The notes: a model not told the origin generated them from the sequence alone. 49,908 nt of DNA from Candidatus Velthaea versatilis (GCA_003134035.1 PLAE01000023.1:1-49908), one strand, 5' to 3'; shown: positions 36,337 to 45,761, counted from the first letter of the stretch. Translations and numbers: made by a program.

Positions 36337-36870
36337 ATGAACGATGGAGATTGGGAAGCCCTCCGAGGAAGTTATCGTGAATCCAAAGGAGATCCCGATA
36401 CCGAGCACGCTGCCGCCGCTGCCGACCCCGGCCCAACCGGTGCCGGCCTAAGAGAGATCGACGAAGTCATCGTCGGCTGGCGCGTCTGGGAACTCGCGCT
36501 GCTGCCGGGACGCTCGCCCAACGACAAAACCAGCCCGCTCATCCTCAAGAGTACCTTCATGACCAATGATTGGCCGCCCGGGAAAATCATGACGGCTTGC
36601 TGCGGCAAGAACTTCTTGCGCCATGGCATGCATGCGTTCGCGACGCGCGACCAAACGCAGGAATACATCCGCGACGGGCTCAAGCCCCGGCGGCGCTACA
36701 TCTTCGGCGAAGTCTCCCTTTGGGGACGGGTGGTGATCCACGAACACGGCTATCGCGCCGCCTACGCCTATCCCAAGCGTTTGTTCATCCCCGAGAAGTA
36801 CCGCGGCGGTCGCGATTACGTCAACGAATTACGGCGCTCGTACGGCGTCGAAGTGGAGTGGAGCGCCTAA
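36337..36870 (+). CDS. WPPG/LWG-domain protein (soluble paralog); N-terminus uncertain
   Basis: 177 residues if begun at ATG 36337. The domain from ~42 onward (IDEVIVGWRVW, WPPG 79-82, GMHAFAT 97-103, GEVSLWG, HEHG 135-138, AYAYP, LRRSYGVEV) matches the domain of the 7150-7845 protein motif by motif, but without transmembrane helices. The first ~38 codons overlap, in another frame, the small Pro-rich ORF at 36344-36451. Their third codon positions are G/C in only 18 of 37 cases, unlike the neighbouring genes, so that stretch probably is not conserved coding in this frame. No in-frame ATG/GTG/TTG exists nearer the domain, so the true start mechanism is open. Function unknown. Confidence 0.72.
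   Translation: MNDGDWEALRGSYRESKGDPDTEHAAAAADPGPTGAGLREIDEVIVGWRVWELALLPGRSPNDKTSPLILKSTFMTNDWPPGKIMTACCGKNFLRHGMHAFATRDQTQEYIRDGLKPRRRYIFGEVSLWGRVVIHEHGYRAAYAYPKRLFIPEKYRGGRDYVNELRRSYGVEVEWSA
36344..36451 (+). CDS. small Pro-rich peptide (paralog of the 7852-7983 peptide)
   Basis: 35 codons: MEIGKP, VIVNPKEIPIP, LPPLPTP, PVPA then TAA. GAGGAG at 36328-36333 is 10 nt upstream of the ATG (only 3 nt from the competing ATG at 36337). Third positions are G/C in 27 of 34 codons, as expected for real genes here. The pattern IGxP...V.P..IP.P..L.P.P.P...VPA is shared with the 43-residue peptide at 7852-7983, also next to a WPPG-domain gene. No membrane segment; function unknown. Confidence 0.7.
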   Translation: MEIGKPSEEVIVNPKEIPIPSTLPPLPTPAQPVPA

Positions 36871-36946
36871 AAGAGCTGCTCGTCGCATGGTCGGCTCGTT
36901 GGTGCAACACGGTCGCAGGATCGCGCAATGAGAAAGAGGTCAGCCG

Positions 36947-38164
36947 GTGGGAGCGATGCAGGCGCCGCTGCACGGCGTTCGGGTTTTGGAGCTTGGCAGC
37001 ACGATTGCCGGACCATCGGCCGGAAGGCACTTGGCCGATCTGGGCGCCGAAGTCATCAAAGTCGAGCAGCCCGAGGGCGATCAGCTCCGCACTTGGGGTG
37101 AACTCGCACCCGACGGAACGTCGTGGTGGTTCAAGTCGCACAACCGGAACAAACAGCTCGTAACCTTCGACCTGCGCGCTCCCGACGACGTCGCGACCGT
37201 TCGGCGTCTAGCGCTGAGCTGCGACGTTGTGCTCGAGAATTTTCGCCCCGGCTGGCTGGAGGAACGTGGGCTTGGTCCGCTCGCGCTGCGCGCGCAGAAA
37301 CCCGAGCTGATCTACGTTTCGATCAGCGGCTACGGACAGACCGGACCGTATGCGAACCGGCCGGGATATGGGAACATCGCCGAAGCGATGGGCGGGTTGC
37401 GCTACATCACCGGCGAGCCGGACGGTCCGCCGATGCGCGTGGGGATCAGCATCGCGGACGAACTCGGCGGCCTGTACGCGGTCATCGGTGTGCTGGCGGC
37501 GCTGCACGCGCGGTCCCGCGACGGTCGCGGGGAGCGCGTCGACGTGTCGCTCATCGAGAGCACGTTCAGCCTCATGCAGGCGACGCTGCCGGAGTACGTG
37601 CACTGCGGCCGGGTCACCGAACGGACCGGCAACCGCTATTTACGCGCGGCGCCGAATTCGGTCTACCCGACGCGCGACGGCGGTTGGCTGGCCATCGGCG
37701 GCAACAGTCAAAGCATCTTTCGCCGGCTCGTCACGCTCATGGGCACGCCCGAGGTGGCCGACGATCCGCGCTTTGCGACCAACCAAACCCGCGCGGCGAA
37801 CGCCCCGGAACTCGACGCGCTCATCGCCGCCTGGACGAAAACACTCGACCTTGCCGAAGCGAACGGCGCGCTCGCCGCGGCCGGCGTGCCCGCCGGGCCG
37901 GTGATGTCGATCGAAGCGATCGCGGCCGACCCGCACTTTCGCGCCCGCGGCGCCGTTACGAGCGTTCCGGACGACGATGGCGCGGCGGTCGCGACCTACG
38001 GCGCGGTGCCGCGCCTGAGCGAACATCCGCTGCGCCTCGAGCGCGCCGCCGGCCGGCTGGGCCGCGATCAAGCGGCGGTGCTCAGGGCGCTCGATGCCCC
38101 GGCCCCCGAGCGCGCCGCGCCGGGCAGCGCGGGAGCTCTGGCGCCAACGTCGATTGCAACGTAG
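36947..38164 (+). CDS. family III CoA-transferase (CaiB/BaiF type)
   Basis: 405 residues, GTG start with AAAGAGG 8 nt upstream (ATG 36956 is the alternative). Begins with the family pattern LHGVRVLELGSTIAGPSAGRHLADLGAEVIKVE, has NRNKQLVTFDLR, ENFRPGWLEERGLG, SISGYGQTGPY, and the catalytic-type Asp in GISIADELGGLYA. Family III enzymes move CoA between carboxylic acids. It precedes hpd and hmgA by 15 bp on the same strand, so it may act on an acid from aromatic amino-acid breakdown, or merely share the transcript. Substrate cannot be told. Confidence 0.9.
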   Translation: MGAMQAPLHGVRVLELGSTIAGPSAGRHLADLGAEVIKVEQPEGDQLRTWGELAPDGTSWWFKSHNRNKQLVTFDLRAPDDVATVRRLALSCDVVLENFRPGWLEERGLGPLALRAQKPELIYVSISGYGQTGPYANRPGYGNIAEAMGGLRYITGEPDGPPMRVGISIADELGGLYAVIGVLAALHARSRDGRGERVDVSLIESTFSLMQATLPEYVHCGRVTERTGNRYLRAAPNSVYPTRDGGWLAIGGNSQSIFRRLVTLMGTPEVADDPRFATNQTRAANAPELDALIAAWTKTLDLAEANGALAAAGVPAGPVMSIEAIAADPHFRARGAVTSVPDDDGAAVATYGAVPRLSEHPLRLERAAGRLGRDQAAVLRALDAPAPERAAPGSAGALAPTSIAT

Positions 38165-38179
38165 TTAGGGGGTGTCACG

Positions 38180-39310
38180 ATGGGACCATATCCGCACGAC
38201 GCCGGACCCGCGACGATCAGCGAAACGAACCCGGCCGGAACCGACGGCTTCGAGTTCGTCGAGTTCGCGCACCCCGATGCGCAGGCGCTCGACACGCTCT
38301 TCGAAACGCTCAAATTCACCCCCGTGGCGAGGCATAAACACAAGGCGATCACGCTGTGGCGTCAGGGCGGGGTCAACTTCCTAGCTAATGCGCAACCCGG
38401 CTCGCACGCCGTGCAGTTCACGGTCGAACACGGCGCGTGCGCTGCGTCGATGGCGTGGCGCGTCGCCGATGCGCGGCACGCGTTCGAACACGCGGTGGGC
38501 TTGGGCGCGGAGCCCGCGCAACTGCCGGCCGCGCAGAAGGCGCTCGACGTTCCGGCGATCCGCGGCATCGGCGGCTCGCTCATTTATTTCGTCGACCGGT
38601 ATCGCGACGGCGCGACCGCATACGATGCGGAATTCGCCTGGACGAACGAGCGCGATCCGCAGCCGGCGGGCAGCGGTCTGTTCTACATCGACCACTTGAC
38701 GCACAACGTCCGGCGCGGCCGGATGGACACGTGGGCCGGTTTTTACGAACGGCTCTTCGGCTTCAAACAAATTCGCTATTTCGATATCTCCGGAAAGGTG
38801 ACCGGGCTGCTGTCGCGCGCGATGACGAGCCCCTGCGGCAAGCTGCGCATTCCGATCAACGAATCGGCCGACGCGAAAAGCCAGATCGAGGAGTATCTGA
38901 CCGCTTACCGCGGCGAAGGCATCCAGCACATTGCCTGCGGCTCGCGCAACCTTTACGACAGCGTCGACGAACTGCGCGCGCGCGGACTTGCGTTCATGCC
39001 GGCGCCCCCGCCGGCATATTACGACCGTATCGACGCGCGCCTCCCGGGCCATGGCGAACCGATCGAACGATTGGCCGAGCGCGGCATTCTGATCGATGGT
39101 GAGCACGTCGAGACCGGGGCGCAAACCAAAGTGCTGCTGCAGATTTTTTCGGGCACCGTGATCGGCCCGATCTTCTTCGAGTTCATCGAGCGCAAAGGCG
39201 ACGACGGCTTCGGCGAAGGCAATTTCCGCGCGCTCTTCGAGTCGATCGAAGACGATCAGATTCGCCGCGGCGTGCTCGACGCGCCGCGGCCCGCGCACGC
39301 CAAAGTTTGA
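38180..39310 (+). CDS. hpd: 4-hydroxyphenylpyruvate dioxygenase
   Basis: 376 residues; AGGGGG lies 7 nt before the ATG. Two vicinal-oxygen-chelate halves; the iron ligands of the C-terminal half are in [17 protein letters not shown] and [25 protein letters not shown] and the C-terminal [20 protein letters not shown] are typical. Converts 4-hydroxyphenylpyruvate to homogentisate in tyrosine degradation. Directly followed, 1 bp later, by the gene for the next enzyme. Confidence 0.95.
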   Translation: MGPYPHDAGPATISETNPAGTDGFEFVEFAHPDAQALDTLFETLKFTPVARHKHKAITLWRQGGVNFLANAQPGSHAVQFTVEHGACAASMAWRVADARHAFEHAVGLGAEPAQLPAAQKALDVPAIRGIGGSLIYFVDRYRDGATAYDAEFAWTNERDPQPAGSGLFYIDHLTHNVRRGRMDTWAGFYERLFGFKQIRYFDISGKVTGLLSRAMTSPCGKLRIPINESADAKSQIEEYLTAYRGEGIQHIACGSRNLYDSVDELRARGLAFMPAPPPAYYDRIDARLPGHGEPIERLAERGILIDGEHVETGAQTKVLLQIFSGTVIGPIFFEFIERKGDDGFGEGNFRALFESIEDDQIRRGVLDAPRPAHAKV

Positions 39311-39311
39311 C

Positions 39312-40676
39312 GTGGGAAACGCCATCGGCTCCGCCGCGCCCGCCGCCGAACCGCTTGGGGCGGCGCCGTCCGTGCCGGCGCGAGCGCTCATCTACCAGTC
39401 AGGCTTCGGGAACGAATTCGCGACCGAAGCGCTGGCCGGCGCGTTGCCGGCCGCGCAAAATTCGCCCCAGCGGCCGCCCTACGGATTGTATGCCGAACAG
39501 CTGTCGGGCACGGCGTTCACCGCGCCCCGCGGCGTCAACCGCCGCTCGTGGCTGTACCGCATCCGGCCCGCCGCGGTCCATCGGCCCTTTGTCCGGATCG
39601 ACAACCGGCTCATCCGCGCCCGTTTCGACGAGGTTCCCGCGCCGCCGAACCAACTGCGCTGGGACGCCTTCGCGGTCCCGACCGAGCCGACCGACTTCGT
39701 CGACGGTCTGGTCACACTCGGCGGCAACGGCGATCCGGCCACGCAGACGGGCTGCGCCATCCACGTCTACGGCGCGAACCGCTCGATGGCCGGCCGTTAC
39801 TTTTACGATGCCGACGGCGAACTGCTGATCGTGCCGCAGCAGGGCCGGCTGCGGCTGGCGACCGAACTCGGCGTGCTCGAAATTGAACCGCAGGAGATCG
39901 CGGTCATCCCGCCCGGCATCCGCTTGCGCGTCGAGTTGCTCGACGGCGCGTCGCGCGGATACGTGTGCGAAAACTACGGCGCGCTCTTGCGCTTGCCGGA
40001 TCGGGGCCCGATCGGCGCCAACGGGTTAGCGAACCCGCGCGATTTCCGCACACCCGTCGCCGCGTACGAGGATCGTGAGGGCCACTTCGAACTCGTTGCG
40101 AAATTCTTGGGCAACCTGTGGTCGGCCGAGATCGGTCATTCGCCGCTCGACGTCGTCGCCTGGCACGGCAACTACGTCCCGTACAAGTACGATCTGCGGC
40201 GCTTCAACGCGATCGGTTCGATCAGCTACGACCATCCCGACCCCTCGATCTTCCTGGTCCTGCAATCGACGACCGATAGTCCGGGCGTGGACAATATCGA
40301 TTTCGTCATCTTTCCGCCGCGCTGGCTGGCGATGGAGGACACGTTCCGCCCGCCGTGGTTCCATCGCAATGCCGCAAGCGAGTTCATGGGCCTCATCCAC
40401 GGCGTGTACGATGCGAAGGAAGCCGGGTTCGTGCCGGGCGGCGCAAGCCTCCACAATCGGTACAGCGGGCACGGTCCGGATGCGCAGACCTTCGAGAAAG
40501 CGATGGCGGCGGATACCGGCGCGCCGGTTCACGTGACGGACACCATGGCCTTCATGTTCGAATCGCGCTTGGTGATTCACCCGACGCGCTTCGCGTTGGA
40601 AACGCCGCGGCTGCAAGACGACTACTTTGCCTGTTGGCAAGCTCTGCCCAAACGTTTCGACCCCGCGCGGCGGTAG
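39312..40676 (+). CDS. hmgA: homogentisate 1,2-dioxygenase
   Basis: 454 residues, GTG start 1 bp after hpd. Opens with [19 protein letters not shown] and carries [14 protein letters not shown]-like [24 protein letters not shown]. Iron-site residues lie in [18 protein letters not shown] (His, Glu) and [14 protein letters not shown] (His). Opens the ring of homogentisate to maleylacetoacetate. No maleylacetoacetate isomerase or fumarylacetoacetase gene is next to it in this window. Confidence 0.96.
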   Translation: MGNAIGSAAPAAEPLGAAPSVPARALIYQSGFGNEFATEALAGALPAAQNSPQRPPYGLYAEQLSGTAFTAPRGVNRRSWLYRIRPAAVHRPFVRIDNRLIRARFDEVPAPPNQLRWDAFAVPTEPTDFVDGLVTLGGNGDPATQTGCAIHVYGANRSMAGRYFYDADGELLIVPQQGRLRLATELGVLEIEPQEIAVIPPGIRLRVELLDGASRGYVCENYGALLRLPDRGPIGANGLANPRDFRTPVAAYEDREGHFELVAKFLGNLWSAEIGHSPLDVVAWHGNYVPYKYDLRRFNAIGSISYDHPDPSIFLVLQSTTDSPGVDNIDFVIFPPRWLAMEDTFRPPWFHRNAASEFMGLIHGVYDAKEAGFVPGGASLHNRYSGHGPDAQTFEKAMAADTGAPVHVTDTMAFMFESRLVIHPTRFALETPRLQDDYFACWQALPKRFDPARR

Positions 40677-41091
40677 CTTGACGGTCTTCGGGGCGGGCCG
40701 CGCCGGGCGCCCCGCTCCCTTGCGTCGGCGCGAAACCCGCGACTAAGGAAGATCTCGCGACTTCCTCTGGACGACTTCCGAGCAAAACTGGCGCTAGTGC
40801 GCAGCATGTGCGTGGAAGGTCGCGTCGATCAAGTCCCGCGGCTAAGGCCCTACCGCGCAACTCGCGCTGCGACTCTTTCGGATCGCCTTCTCCGACGGTC
40901 AGGCCTGGTGTAGCGCAAGAGAACGGGACGGCGCGAAGGCGTGGTTCCGGACGTGATGCCGCCGCTGCCGCGGCGCGTGTCGGCACCCCACGCCCTTTGC
41001 CACACCGCTCGTTTATCTGCCGATAGAGAAAGGACGGGGTCGGGAATTTGACGATCCTCGCCGTTTGCACGGCCTGCAATTGAGGATGTTC
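40677..41091. other. intergenic, no gene recognised
   Basis: About 415 bp between hmgA and the chemoreceptor gene. No convincing frame; no riboswitch core or U-tract terminator was seen. It must contain the chemoreceptor promoter, but no clear -35/-10 pair stood out. Confidence 0.45.
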
Positions 41092-43146
41092 ATGCTCTCG
41101 TTTTGGAACAACTGTAAAATCGGCGTCAAACTGCAGGCTGCTTTTGCGCTGGTGATGCTTGTTTTTTTGGGAGCGCTCACCGGGGTGTTCGTCGTCAACG
41201 GACGCGTTGTCGCTGAGCAAGCCGTGCAAGGTACCCAGTTGATTCCGGCGAGAGTCAACATCTTTCAGATGGAGCTAGCTGCTCGAAGCGCCGATGACGA
41301 GGGTTGGTTTTATCTTGCAAATCGTAACCCCGCGGCCGCGGCGCGATATCTCGCCAACTACCGACAGCATATCGCGGACCTCCTAACCGACATTGAACGA
41401 GCGACCACGTTCGCGGACGACGACGCAGAACGCGCCGCGATCGCAGATTATCACAAATTTCTTGACGGGCCGCAAGGCTATCTACAAGGCAATGAAGTTG
41501 CGTTCGCGGCAAAGTCGGCCGGCAAGTACGCTGACGCCATCAAAGCGTATGGCGATACGTCGGTAGATCCGCTCGTCGACGCCGGACAGAAATATTGGAA
41601 CGACATCAATGCCCAAGTCGATGCCAGCAAAGTGCGCGAAAGTCAGCTCAAAACGCTCGCTAACACCATCGGCCTGACCCTCTCAGGGATCGCCTTAGTG
41701 CTGGGGTTTACGATTGCGACGATCCTTTCACGAGCCATCTCGCGTTCGGTCGGGGCGACTACGATCGCAATCAAAACGATCGTCGACGAAGATATCGCCG
41801 AGCTTGAGCTGTCCTTGGAATATCTGGCCGGCGGCGATCTCACCGCCCGGTTTACTTCAAGCCGGACCGCGCTGCAGGTCGACGGCACCGATGAAATCGG
41901 CGCATTGACGACGAGCTATAACGCCTTAGCCCAAGCCCTGAGCCGGATCGCCGGGCAGTACGGCGCCACGACCAAGAATCTGCGCGACCTCATTTCGGTC
42001 GTCGCCGCCAACAGTACGTCGCTGGCGGCGGTTTCGGACGAAGCGTCGGCGGCAGCCCAGCAATCAACGGTCGCGGTCGGTGAGATCGCCCTGGCAATTG
42101 ACCTGGTCGCCACGGGAGCCCGGGACCAGGCCAGCACGATCAGCGATACAACGGCCGCGATCCAAGGCCTGAGCCGGACGGCTGAGGAGATCGCCATGGT
42201 CGCCACCCATCAGGCCGAGTCGATCGGCCTGACGACCGCCGCTCTGGGCAAGCTCGACGAGGGCATCGGCGCCCTCTCGACGCAAGGCACCATGCTGACC
42301 GCCGCGGCCCGTGAGGCTTCATCTGAAGTTGCTAGCGGGACGGCGGCCGTAACGGAGACCGCCGGAACCATCGCTCAGCTCAAGTCGGTGTCCGCCAAGG
42401 CCGCCGGCGCCATGGCCAGCCTCGAAGAACGATCGTCACAAGTCGAAGAGATCGTCGATACGATTGAAGACATCGCGGATCAGACCAATCTGCTTGCGCT
42501 TAATGCCGCCATCGAAGCCGCGCGCGCCGGCGAGCATGGACGCGGATTCGCCGTCGTGGCCGATGAAGTGCGTAAGCTAGCCGAACGCAGTTCGACGGCA
42601 ACCAAAGAGATCTCCAAGATTTTGGGCGATATCAAGCGCGAAACGGTCCTTGCCGCCGAGGCCATGCGGTCCTCATCGGACTCGATGGATTCGGGAATCA
42701 CCGTCTCCCAGCGTGCCTCGCGCTCGCTCGAAACCGTTGGGCTTGCGATCGGGACGACCACGACCGTTGCCGAGTCCCTGGCGGTCCAGGCCGTGCAAAT
42801 GCGTGATGCATCAGCACGCGTGACGGAGAACATGGACAGTGCGACGGCTGCGGTTGAAGAGAACGCGGCGGCGGCGGCAGAAATGCGCAGTACGACCGGG
42901 TCCATCACCAACGCGATGATTCCCGTCGCGGCAACGGCTTCACAGAACGCGGCGACCGCGCAGCAAGCGGCAATGTCTACCCAGCAGCTTGCACTCGGCA
43001 TCGCCGAGATCGAATCAACGGCCCGCACATTGAGCGATCAGGCACAGCAGCTCAAGAACCTCGTTGCCAAGTTCACCTTCGAGGAGTCGCCTGCCGCTCC
43101 ACCACGCAAGATCGCGGCGAACCGACCGTTGGTACTCCGTCGCTAA
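41092..43146 (+). CDS. methyl-accepting chemotaxis protein
   Basis: 684 residues from ATG 41092 (GAGG at 41082-41085, 6 nt upstream; the TTG at 41065 is rejected). TM1 at ~14-38, a ~150-residue periplasmic four-helix-bundle sensor, TM2 at ~182-207, a HAMP region, then a long cytoplasmic coiled coil. The signalling tip is canonical: [43 protein letters not shown]. The periplasmic part resembles the 4HB/CHASE3-like class, which often senses small molecules. No che genes are adjacent. Confidence 0.93.
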   Translation: MLSFWNNCKIGVKLQAAFALVMLVFLGALTGVFVVNGRVVAEQAVQGTQLIPARVNIFQMELAARSADDEGWFYLANRNPAAAARYLANYRQHIADLLTDIERATTFADDDAERAAIADYHKFLDGPQGYLQGNEVAFAAKSAGKYADAIKAYGDTSVDPLVDAGQKYWNDINAQVDASKVRESQLKTLANTIGLTLSGIALVLGFTIATILSRAISRSVGATTIAIKTIVDEDIAELELSLEYLAGGDLTARFTSSRTALQVDGTDEIGALTTSYNALAQALSRIAGQYGATTKNLRDLISVVAANSTSLAAVSDEASAAAQQSTVAVGEIALAIDLVATGARDQASTISDTTAAIQGLSRTAEEIAMVATHQAESIGLTTAALGKLDEGIGALSTQGTMLTAAAREASSEVASGTAAVTETAGTIAQLKSVSAKAAGAMASLEERSSQVEEIVDTIEDIADQTNLLALNAAIEAARAGEHGRGFAVVADEVRKLAERSSTATKEISKILGDIKRETVLAAEAMRSSSDSMDSGITVSQRASRSLETVGLAIGTTTTVAESLAVQAVQMRDASARVTENMDSATAAVEENAAAAAEMRSTTGSITNAMIPVAATASQNAATAQQAAMSTQQLALGIAEIESTARTLSDQAQQLKNLVAKFTFEESPAAPPRKIAANRPLVLRR

Positions 43147-43157
43147 AGTAAGCGGCG

Positions 43158-43187
43158 TTGACAGCGCGGAACTCGGCGTGCTAAAGT
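43158..43187 (+). promoter_or_regulatory. promoter of Cys-leader unit 1
   Basis: Perfect -35 TTGACA (43158-43163), 18-nt spacer, TAAAGT (43182-43187) as -10. Predicted start near 43194, 0-4 nt before the leader ORF ATG at 43198. It lies just after the chemoreceptor stop. Confidence 0.6.
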
Positions 43188-43197
43188 TCGCTCTGAG

Positions 43198-43278
43198 ATG
43201 AATCCCGGTCGTTCGCTTTGTCTTGGCTGTCGGTGCCGCTGCTTCCATGAGGATGTGGTGAGGCTGTCGCTGGGCTGA
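43198..43278 (+). CDS. Cys-rich leader peptide 1 (26 codons)
   Basis: ATG to TGA, 26 residues. Starts MNPGRSL, then the cysteine cluster CLGCRCRC (Cys at 8, 11, 13, 15), and ends HEDVVRLSLG. No ribosome-binding site; the ATG sits at or within a few bases of the predicted transcription start, as in leaderless ORFs. An intrinsic terminator begins 28 nt after the stop and a desaturase gene begins after that. This is the layout of a ribosome-mediated attenuator that would sense charged tRNA-Cys. Confidence 0.65.
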   Translation: MNPGRSLCLGCRCRCFHEDVVRLSLG

Positions 43279-43306
43279 CGCAAACGCATTGCGCTGTTAC
43301 CCGAGC

Positions 43307-43332
43307 AACCGCCGTCTGGGCGGTTTTTTTTT
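43307..43332 (+). terminator. intrinsic terminator of Cys-leader unit 1
   Basis: AACCGCC / GGCGGTT stem (43307-43313 with 43319-43325), 5-nt loop, followed by a run of nine T (43324-43332). It is the strongest intrinsic terminator in the window and lies 31 bp before the GTG of the desaturase gene. It also ends transcription from the chemoreceptor gene. Confidence 0.85.
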
Positions 43333-43363
43333 GTGTTTATTTGTTTATTTGAAAGCGAGACGC

Positions 43364-44341
43364 GTGGGAGCGATTGCACGGAGGCTGTACGGAAATGTGC
43401 GTTCGCGCTGGGAGCGCTACGAAGGTCCGACGTGGATCGTCGCGTTGATCGTGTACGGATGGTGGGCGGCCCTAGTTTGGTTCCATGCGTGTATTCCGTG
43501 GTGGCTCATAATTCCGTTGGGCGCCATTGCGATCGCGTGGCACAATTCGCTGCAACACGAAACGATTCACGCACTCGTTCGCGTACCGCAGCCGGTGCGC
43601 TTCACGGTCGCTTTTCCACCGCTGGGTTTATTCGTACCCTACCCGATCTATTGCCGGAGCCATCGCGAGCATCATCGCGACTCGCGCTTGACCAGTCCGG
43701 TTGACGATCCCGAGAGTTACTATCATCGCGAGGACGACTGGCAGCGTTATTCGCGCGCCGTCCGGGGCGCCTATCTCTTCAATCAAACGCTGATCGGGCG
43801 TTTGACGATCGGCCCGCTGATCAGCCTCAATGGATTCTTCAGACGCGAGCTACGCCGTTTCGCCGCCGGAGACCGCTCAAACCTATCGACGTGGGGGTGG
43901 CATATCGTTTGCGTCGGCGCGGTCTTGTTTTGGGTTGGCGCGATCGCACGCATGCCGTTGTGGCAATACGTCTTCTGCGTCGTCTATCCCGGACTCAGCC
44001 TGGGGATGCTGCGGTCTTTTAGCGAACACCGCTACGCCGCGCGCCCCCAACACCGCACGGCGCTCGTCGAAAGCCGCTTTCCGTTCAATCTGCTCTTTCT
44101 CAATAATAGTCTGCACCTCATCCATCATCTGCGGCCCGCGCTGCCCTGGTATCGTATTCCGGGCGTTTGGCGCGAATCGCGCACCAAACTCTTGGACTAC
44201 AACGGCAGATTTTATTTTGCGGGCTATGGTGCCATCGCCGCACGGCACGCATTCCGCCCGTCTTTCGTTCCGGCGCAGCCTCACGCTGAAGCCGCGGGAT
44301 CCAGCGCGCGCATCAACGTTCGGCCGGCACGTGCGACATGA
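43364..44341 (+). CDS. membrane fatty-acid desaturase family protein
   Basis: 325 residues from GTG 43364; the longer open frame from 43289 would run through the terminator and is rejected. Three histidine boxes of the family: H60NSLQHETIH69, H100REHH104 and LHLIHH near 250. Hydrophobic helices flank them (WIVALIVYGWWAALVWF, PWWLIIPLGAIAIAW, HIVCVGAVLFWVGAIA). Di-iron enzymes of this family desaturate or hydroxylate lipids in the membrane; substrate unknown. The stop overlaps the next gene's start by 4 nt (ATGA), so the two are coupled. It sits downstream of a predicted cysteine attenuator, which is unexpected for a lipid enzyme. Confidence 0.88.
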   Translation: MGAIARRLYGNVRSRWERYEGPTWIVALIVYGWWAALVWFHACIPWWLIIPLGAIAIAWHNSLQHETIHALVRVPQPVRFTVAFPPLGLFVPYPIYCRSHREHHRDSRLTSPVDDPESYYHREDDWQRYSRAVRGAYLFNQTLIGRLTIGPLISLNGFFRRELRRFAAGDRSNLSTWGWHIVCVGAVLFWVGAIARMPLWQYVFCVVYPGLSLGMLRSFSEHRYAARPQHRTALVESRFPFNLLFLNNSLHLIHHLRPALPWYRIPGVWRESRTKLLDYNGRFYFAGYGAIAARHAFRPSFVPAQPHAEAAGSSARINVRPARAT

Positions 44342-45084
44342 GTTTTCCAATGTACGACCTGCCTGAACTCGAGGATGCGAACGACGCACTTGTGACAGCG
44401 TTTGAAATGCTCGCGCTCGAAGCGGGCGTCGATCCGCCGATCGCTCCGGTGACGCAGATTTGCGGTTATCCGCTGCAGACCGTCGACCGGGGCAAATATA
44501 CGCTGCTCGGCATTCCCTGCTACCGCCTTACCGGATGCGACGGCCCGGCACACCGTTCGTTCATCGTCGTTTCGCGGTCGTCGCGGGCGAAGACGATACG
44601 CGACTTGCGCGGCGGCAGCTTCGCGCTCAACAGCCTGGACTCGAACACCGGCATGAACCTGCCGCGCCGCAGCTTCGCGGCAATCGCCCAGCGCAAGCCG
44701 TTCTTCAACAACGTGATCGTGACCGGCAGTCATCGTTCGAGTATGCGAGCCGTCGTGCAAGGTCAGGCGGATGCGGCCGCCATCGACTGCGTCACTTTCG
44801 GCCTTCACGCCGATTACAATCCCGCCGCAATTGCCGGGCTGCGCATCTTGGCGCACACGAGCGCGAGTCCCGGCATTCCGTTCGTCACCGCGCGCACGAC
44901 GAGCCGGCGCACCGTCGGATCGCTGCGCCGGGCGCTGCAGACCTTCTCCACACACGCCGGCTTCGTGCCGCTGCGCAAAGCACTGCGCATCGAGCGCATC
45001 GCACCGCCCTCCGAAACGGCATACGATGTTGTCCTGCACTACGCGGCCGAAGCAGCCGCGCTGGGTTACCCCGAGCTGACCTGA
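44338..45084 (+). CDS. PhnD/SsuA-like substrate-binding protein without signal peptide
   Basis: 248 residues. Periplasmic-binding-protein fold of the PhnD/SsuA type: SFIVVSRSSRAKTIRDLRGGSFALNSLDSNTGMNLPRRSF, then VTGSHRSSMRAVVQGQADAAAIDCVTFGL and a C-terminal ASPGIPFVTAR. Relatives bind phosphonates, phosphite or sulfonates for ABC transporters. There is no signal peptide or lipobox, and no permease or ATPase gene beside it. Coupled to the desaturase gene by ATGA. Its place under a Cys-type leader would fit an organosulfur ligand; that is inference. Confidence 0.78.
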   Translation: MSFPMYDLPELEDANDALVTAFEMLALEAGVDPPIAPVTQICGYPLQTVDRGKYTLLGIPCYRLTGCDGPAHRSFIVVSRSSRAKTIRDLRGGSFALNSLDSNTGMNLPRRSFAAIAQRKPFFNNVIVTGSHRSSMRAVVQGQADAAAIDCVTFGLHADYNPAAIAGLRILAHTSASPGIPFVTARTTSRRTVGSLRRALQTFSTHAGFVPLRKALRIERIAPPSETAYDVVLHYAAEAAALGYPELT

Positions 45085-45270
45085 TCGCGGCGGTACCCGC
45101 CGCCGCACGCGCCGGGTGTTTTGGCATCACCTGGCGGCTTGACTGCTTTCCAATGCCATCTGCGTCAACCCCGCGTACCAAGAATGGAAGCCGATGGGAG
45201 CGACGGCGCTAAGGTAGCATCGCCCGACGCCGTGTGGTTCCGGTCGCAAGGCGTCGGTGAACTCACACGC

Positions 45271-45294
45271 TAAGACAAGCAGTAAGACAAGCAG
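45271..45294. repeat. 12-nt tandem duplication
   Basis: TAAGACAAGCAG occurs twice without spacer, at 45271-45282 and 45283-45294. Confidence 0.85.
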
Positions 45295-45305
45295 ACCGAA
45301 CTTCT

Positions 45306-45345
45306 TTGCCCCTCTGACGAGTTGCTTGCCCCTCTGACGAGTTGC
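45306..45345. repeat. 20-nt tandem duplication
   Basis: TTGCCCCTCTGACGAGTTGC occurs twice without spacer, at 45306-45325 and 45326-45345, 11 nt after another tandem duplication and 44 nt before the encapsulin remnant. Confidence 0.85.
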
Positions 45346-45388
45346 TTCGTCTTGCTGAAAATGTGCACAGAAAGTTGGCGAACGAACG

Positions 45389-45499
45389 ATGAGCGAAACA
45401 CCAGCATCGGCACCAGCACGGGCCCTCGGCGACACTGCCGCCCGGCAACTCGCGAACGCCACCAAGACGGTCCCACAATACGACATCATCACGCCTCGC
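45389..45499 (+). pseudogene. family 2A encapsulin shell protein, N-terminal remnant
   Basis: 37 codons, ATG at 45389: MSETPASAPARALGD, TAARQLANATKTVPQ, YDIITPR. This is the conserved N-terminal arm of family 2 (SrpI-like) encapsulins, which continues with W and a ~300-residue HK97-fold shell; here it stops at the junction with a cysteine desulfurase C-terminus in another frame. Family 2A shells package a cysteine desulfurase and are encoded with serine acetyltransferase, and both are found right next door. Identification rests on a short stretch recalled from the family, so it needs a search. Confidence 0.65.
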
Positions 45500-45761
45500 G
45501 GCCGAAAAAACCGGCGTGATCTCGTTCGTCCTGGCGGGGATCGATCCGGTCGAAGTTGGAACGGCGCTCAACGAAGAGGGGATCGCCGTGCGCGCCGGAC
45601 ACCACTGCGCACAACCGATCCTGCGCCGCTTCGGTCTCGAGCAAACGGTACGGCTCTCGCTCGCGCTTTATCACACGGCCGGCGAAGTCGATGCATTCGC
45701 AGCGGCCGTGCGCCGAATCCAGTCCAAGCGGACGCCGCCGACGCCCGCGCGGTTGGCTTGA
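45498..45761 (+). pseudogene. SufS-type cysteine desulfurase, C-terminal remnant
   Basis: 87 codons in a frame different from the encapsulin remnant: AAEKTGVISFVLAGIDPVEVG, NEEGIAVRAGHHCAQPILRRFG, TVRLSLALYHTAGEVDAF. The loop cysteine that takes the persulfide is present (HHC), but the PLP-binding N-terminal three quarters is missing, so it cannot be active. Class II (SufS/CsdA-like) enzymes of this sort are the cargo of family 2A encapsulins. It ends 20 bp from the stop of the convergent serine acetyltransferase gene. Confidence 0.8.

Larger units (their letters stand above)
45085..45388. other. decayed spacer with tandem duplications
   Basis: No intact gene. A 24-codon tail that reads like a real C-terminus (NAICVNPAYQEWKPMG, stop at about 45216) may be a gene remnant. 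Two back-to-back tandem duplications follow (see repeats). Confidence 0.4.

Noticed and set aside
43289-43363. N-terminal extension of the desaturase
   Set aside because: It would be translated from inside the terminator hairpin and T-run; GTG 43364 fits the family length.
45271-45345. Possible CRISPR array
   Set aside because: Only two copies of each unit, directly adjacent with no spacers, and no cas genes.
45263-45571. Minus-strand ORFs with repeated KQLVRGA-like segments
   Set aside because: They translate the tandem duplications and have no ribosome-binding site or family resemblance.
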